Origin: JAFLCL01 sp964502175
GTDB lineage: Bacteria > Myxococcota_A > Polyangia > Polyangiales > Sandaracinaceae
Direction: 5' to 3'
Assembly (NCBI GenBank): GCA_964502175.1
Contig: CAZCVE010000027.1
Location: forward strand, 52,307-116,306
DNA length: 64,000 nucleotides
In this document: piece by piece, positions 60,640 to 64,000 of the stretch
How positions within the stretch are numbered: the first letter of the stretch is position 1
Layout of the letters: the number at the start of each line of letters is the position of its first letter
The notes under the pieces: generated by a model
Database searches by the model: none
Told to the model about the DNA's origin: nothing
Seen by the model: the letters and a program-made list of their open reading frames with translations, nothing else
Position numbers and translations under genes: made by a program

Positions 60640-63519
60640 TCAGCGCGGGCGGATCACGACGCAGCGGTCGGCTGCGGCGCGGATCTCGGTCTCTTGGAAC
60701 GCGAGCCGCGGCTGCTGGTTGCGGATCCAGAGCAGCGCCTCGTCCATCTTGTGCGTGCTGTTCGGGTCGATGCTCTGGCCGCCGGGGAGCGCGTTGAACG
60801 CGACCGGTCCGTCGGCGGTCATCTCGACGACGAGGCGCTGCGAGGCGCCCGAGCCGAACGTGAAGCGCGTCGTGTTCCAGAGGCCGTACTGGCCGGGATC
60901 GACCGCTCCGAAGTCGCCGTGGCGCGGGAAGCCATCGGGGTAGGTCGCGTCGCCCTCGCGCGGGATCGAGAGGATGTCGGTGCCGACCGTCGGCAGCACC
61001 GAGTCGAAGCGCACCGTGTGGAGGCGGCCCCAGCGCCACGTCGTCAGGTCGGCGCCGAGCGTCGTGCGGAGGAACGTGAACGCCGCGACCGTCGCGCGGA
61101 CGAGCGCCTGCTCCTTGGTCTCCGTCGGGCCGGTCGTGAGGTCGTCCCAGTAGATCTCGAGGCGATCCTGCTGCTCGGTCGTGCCCACGAACGAGTCCTC
61201 CACGAAGCGCGCGACGCGCGAGCCGGAGAAGCTGCCGCGGCCCATCGCCATGGCCTCGTCGCCGAGGCCGATCGGCCCGACGCGCGTGAGGATGCCGTTG
61301 AAGATCGTCGTCGCGACGCTGTCGGCGATCACCGCGGCGTCCGTCGAGGTGGTCGCCTCGGGCGTCTCGAACGACGTCCACGCGAGGAGGCGCGTGCGCG
61401 CCTCGGCGATGTCCGCCTGCTCCGCGGCCGTGAGCGACGGCACGTGCGTCGTCGCGTCGTCGAGGATCGCGGCCCACTCCGCGGCGAGCTGGCTGCCCAT
61501 CGCGCTGCGCGACTCGGCCTGCGTCGCGATCATGTCGGCCGTCGTGATGTCGCCGCGGGTCACGAGCGCCTCGAGGTCGCTGTGGATGCGCTCCTCGCGC
61601 CAGCCCAGATCGAAGTCACCGCCGATGTAGTGCGGGTCGTTGCAGGGGTTGCCGTCGTCGGTGACGCCGACGTTGTCCTGGTTGGCCGTCGCGATCCAAC
61701 CGCGCGCCGGATCGCGATCGTGCGGGATGAAGCGCGAGTCGAGATCGGCGCCCCACTCGTGATCGCCCTGACCGGGGAGCACGAAGATCGGGCACTCGCC
61801 GGTCATCGTTCCGTCGGCTGCGTACGCGAGGTCGGTCGCTTCGTCGGGGCGCGTCGGGATGCGCGACTCGGTCGACCAGCCGATCGAGGTGCGGTCGGCG
61901 ACGATGAAGTTCTGCGAGCCCACGCGGAACTCGTCCTGCGCGGCGGTCGCCTCGGCGACGTTCGTCGAGGTGGCGAGGCCTGCGAAGTACGCGAGCTCGT
62001 CCGACACCTCGAAGCCCGTGTAGCGGACCGAGAGCGCGGTGAACTGGCCGGGCATTCCGTCGACCGGCTGGCGCGATCCGGGGATGATCGGCGAGAGCGT
62101 GCCCGTCGGCCCGTGCGTCGTGACGTACTCGATCTGACGCGTCTGCGAGTCGCCGGACACGATGATGATCTCGTCTTGCACCACGAGCGGCACCTGCTCG
62201 AGATCGCCGTCGCCGTCGGTGTCGAACGCCACCGTGTCCGGCGCGCCGCCCGCGCCCGCGGTGATCTGCTCGAGGTAGACGTCGGTGACGTCGTAGCCCG
62301 TGGTGGTCGCGCCCCACGCGATGTTCTGGTTGAAGCCGAGCACCACGCCCGGGAGGCCGGCGAACGCGACGCCTTCGACGTCGAGCATGTCCTCGCCGCC
62401 CATCTTCGCGGTGTTGATGTGCACGTACCACCACACCGCCGGGCTGATCAGCGACAGGTGCGGATCGTTGCTCATGATCGGGTGGCCGCTCGCGGTGTGC
62501 GCGCCGGCCACCAGCCAGTTGTTCGAGCCGCGGCTCTCGTCGCCGAAGCCGAGCTGCTGGAACATCGCCTCGGTGTGCGCGAGGAAGTCGTGCGCGCCGC
62601 GGAGCGAGGCGAGGGGCGCGAGCGCGCGCGCCTCTGGACGATCCGGGCGCGCGCGATCCGGGCGGCGGAGCGCCATCGAGCTGCCGTCGTTGAAGCCGTC
62701 GCGCGAGTAGACGGGGCGCGCCGGCGTGTCGTCGAAGAGATCGCGGTAGATGCTCGCGCGCGCGTTGCCCGCGGGGAACGCGTTCTGCGCCTGCGCGAGG
62801 AGCGTCGTGCGATCGACGTCGGCGCCCGCGTCGTAGCTGAGCGAGGCCGCCTGGAAGCGCGCCATCGCGAAGATGTCCGAGCCGAGCCAGTCGCGATCGA
62901 CGGCCGGCGTCGTGAGGAGCGCGACGAGATCGCCGCCCTCGACGCGAGGATCCTCGGTGCCCGCGTCGATCGCGGCGATGTATGCGTTGACGCCCTCGGC
63001 GAACGCGTCCGCCTGGATGCGCGTGCGCGAGTCCGCCGCGAGCGACTCGTAGATCTCGCGGCCCATGCGCGCGTAGCCGTTGACGCGGTTCTCGAAGTCC
63101 GTGTCCGGGAGATCGGGGCTCAGCGCGCCGGCGACCTCGGAGAGGCGGCCGAGCACGTTGCGGCGGATGAAGTCCATCTGGCCGTAGCGGTCACGCGCCA
63201 TCAGGTACGCCTGCACCATGATCACGTCGTGCACGGTCGTGCCGTAGATGTGAGGCACACCGCGGTCGTCGTAGACGACCTCCATCGGCCCATCGAGACC
63301 GGGGATCGAGAACTGCTCGTCCGCGGCGATGTCACCGAGACAGCTGCCGGGCTCGACGAAGGCGTCGTCCGTCGGCAGCGGCGGTGTGTCCATGCCGCCG
63401 GGCCCCGTGTCGGTCACGACGGGATCACTCGGGCATCCGGCCAGGGTGAGAGGCGCAGCGACCGCGAACGATCCGAGCGCGACGGCGGTGAAGAGGCGAG
63501 CAGGCTTCTCGAAGATCAT
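60640..63519 (-). CDS. Penicillin acylase family (Ntn-hydrolase) lipoprotein
   Basis: 959 residues. A signal peptide ends LTLAGC (Cys 29). The alpha-chain region contains DRGVPHIYGTT and AYLMARDRYGQMDFIRRNVLGRLSE, both typical of the family. The autoproteolytic site is SRGSNNWLVAGAHTASGHPIMSNDPHL, with Ser332 as the new N-terminus and nucleophile of the beta chain. GFNQNIAWGATTTGYDVTDVY and DWRGYIPHDRDPARG-like RFIPHDRDPARGW follow. Members cleave beta-lactams, acyl-homoserine lactones or cyclic amides; the substrate cannot be told. TACCGT ends 7 bases before the ATG, and no ribosome-binding site is visible. Confidence 0.88.
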   Translation of the reverse strand: MIFEKPARLFTAVALGSFAVAAPLTLAGCPSDPVVTDTGPGGMDTPPLPTDDAFVEPGSCLGDIAADEQFSIPGLDGPMEVVYDDRGVPHIYGTTVHDVIMVQAYLMARDRYGQMDFIRRNVLGRLSEVAGALSPDLPDTDFENRVNGYARMGREIYESLAADSRTRIQADAFAEGVNAYIAAIDAGTEDPRVEGGDLVALLTTPAVDRDWLGSDIFAMARFQAASLSYDAGADVDRTTLLAQAQNAFPAGNARASIYRDLFDDTPARPVYSRDGFNDGSSMALRRPDRARPDRPEARALAPLASLRGAHDFLAHTEAMFQQLGFGDESRGSNNWLVAGAHTASGHPIMSNDPHLSLISPAVWWYVHINTAKMGGEDMLDVEGVAFAGLPGVVLGFNQNIAWGATTTGYDVTDVYLEQITAGAGGAPDTVAFDTDGDGDLEQVPLVVQDEIIIVSGDSQTRQIEYVTTHGPTGTLSPIIPGSRQPVDGMPGQFTALSVRYTGFEVSDELAYFAGLATSTNVAEATAAQDEFRVGSQNFIVADRTSIGWSTESRIPTRPDEATDLAYAADGTMTGECPIFVLPGQGDHEWGADLDSRFIPHDRDPARGWIATANQDNVGVTDDGNPCNDPHYIGGDFDLGWREERIHSDLEALVTRGDITTADMIATQAESRSAMGSQLAAEWAAILDDATTHVPSLTAAEQADIAEARTRLLAWTSFETPEATTSTDAAVIADSVATTIFNGILTRVGPIGLGDEAMAMGRGSFSGSRVARFVEDSFVGTTEQQDRLEIYWDDLTTGPTETKEQALVRATVAAFTFLRTTLGADLTTWRWGRLHTVRFDSVLPTVGTDILSIPREGDATYPDGFPRHGDFGAVDPGQYGLWNTTRFTFGSGASQRLVVEMTADGPVAFNALPGGQSIDPNSTHKMDEALLWIRNQQPRLAFQETEIRAAADRCVVIRPR

Positions 63520-63651
63520 GGCGCGAACGGTAGCCCAGCCCGAGGGCGCGTCGGAAGCGCGCGTTGTGAGCGCACGCCGACCGAGTCGTGATCGAGGCTC
63601 TTCCCATCAGCCGTGAGATCGGTAGGATGCGCGCTCGAAGAGGTCACGACG

Positions 63652-63930
63652 ATGCTCGTCATTTTGGGAGTCTTTCTGGGTGTGATCGCTGCGTCGACGG
63701 CGTTCGCGTTGATCGGCGTGCGCATCGGGTCTCAGATGGAGGCCAAGAAGCTCGGGGCCGGCATCACCGAAGAGCAGATGAAGGGCGGCTTCACCGCGAG
63801 CGGCCTCGGCGGCTTGCTCGGGACCATCCCCGTCGTCGTCTTCGTCGTGGTGCTGATCGTGCTCGCGGTCACCGCGGAGCACCCGCCCGACCCGAACGCG
63901 CCGCCGCCGGCAGCCGGCGCCGCGCACTGA
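63652..63930 (+). CDS. Small two-helix membrane protein
   Basis: 92 residues: membrane helix 1 (LVILGVFLGVIAASTAFALIG, about 2-22), a charged connector (RIGSQMEAKKLGAGITEEQMKGG), helix 2 (IPVVVFVVVLIVLAVTA, about 58-74), and a Pro/Ala-rich tail. No family is recognised. GAAGAGG lies 7 bases before the ATG, and a TAGGAT (63622-63627) sits at the right distance for an ordinary leadered transcript. A twin-hairpin element begins 6 bases after the stop. Confidence 0.65.
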   Translation: MLVILGVFLGVIAASTAFALIGVRIGSQMEAKKLGAGITEEQMKGGFTASGLGGLLGTIPVVVFVVVLIVLAVTAEHPPDPNAPPPAAGAAH

Positions 63931-63936
63931 TTGTCT

Positions 63937-63971
63937 GAGGGGTCGTGCGACCCCTCCCCCACGGTGTGGGG
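63937..63971 (+). repeat. Twin-hairpin 3' element, copy 3
   Basis: Hairpin 1: 8-bp stem GAGGGGTC/GACCCCTC with loop GTGC (63937-63956). Hairpin 2 abuts it: CCCCAC/GTGGGG with a 3-base loop (63957-63971). The downstream GCCCCCTCCCGCTCC matches the tail of copies 1 and 2. The element runs to the window edge. Confidence 0.75.
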
Positions 63972-64000
63972 CCCCCTCCCGCTCCGGCCGCCGAAGCGGC

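Noticed and set aside
60694..63591. A 965-codon plus-strand open frame antisense to the penicillin-acylase-family gene
   Set aside because: Arg/Glu/Ala/Val-rich with no recognisable motif; the minus strand carries the Ntn-hydrolase signature.
1..64000. tRNA or rRNA genes
   Set aside because: Reading the gaps on both strands showed no cloverleaf with a T-arm GTTCRA segment and no rRNA-like sequence; gaps are mostly short.

Overview
The window is very GC-rich (G/C at most third codon positions) and reads as origin-proximal chromosome of a myxobacterium (Myxococcota, most likely order Polyangiales, Sandaracinus-like). The reasons are the eukaryote-type kinase and pseudokinase, many lipoproteins with Asp/Pro/Gly-rich linkers, the DUF1552/DUF1592 pair, TPR and HEAT proteins, and a scattered de novo menaquinone pathway. 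dnaN, gyrB and two perfect parS centromere sites lie within 26 kb of each other. No dnaA, parAB, rRNA, tRNA, CRISPR, phage or IS gene was seen.

Left part (1-14.7 kb): the 5' end of bioA, an FKBP lipoprotein, a membrane di-iron hydroxylase, then a RavA-like AAA+ protein with a degenerate active site and its overlapping partner, flanked by two paralogous small-barrel membrane proteins (the second frameshifted). A 1773-residue pseudokinase/TPR protein, a ferredoxin, a TPR protein, a GspE/PilB N-domain protein and a 2-hydroxyacid dehydrogenase follow.

Core metabolism (14.7-35.4 kb): a six-gene leftward operon (polyprenyl synthase, menG, menF, menD, menH, menA), with each junction overlapping. 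Upstream is a HEAT-cyclophilin lipoprotein. A 1.25 kb non-coding block (23.9-25.2 kb) carries about 230-bp degenerate repeats, a 70-bp perfect inverted repeat and the two parS sites; genes run leftward on one side of it and mostly rightward on the other. Rightward come bioF-bioD, a LysM murein endopeptidase, uppS-cdsA, a Glu dehydrogenase and menC; then leftward menE and dnaN. menB is not in the window.

Right part (35.4-64 kb): a DUF1552/DUF1592 exported pair, an esterase, a lone CpaB, an active-looking Ser/Thr kinase, an M1 peptidase, gyrB, a cluster of divergent membrane proteins flanked by two DUF1517-like proteins, an inositol-phosphatase-family enzyme, gcvPB, a surface protein, an FG-GAP-type lipoprotein and a penicillin-acylase-family lipoprotein.

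Two window-wide signals stand out. First, many first-in-operon genes have a TANNNT -10-like hexamer only 6-10 bases before the start codon and no ribosome-binding site, which suggests common leaderless transcription. Second, three genes are followed directly by a conserved pair of abutting GC-rich hairpins whose stems covary.
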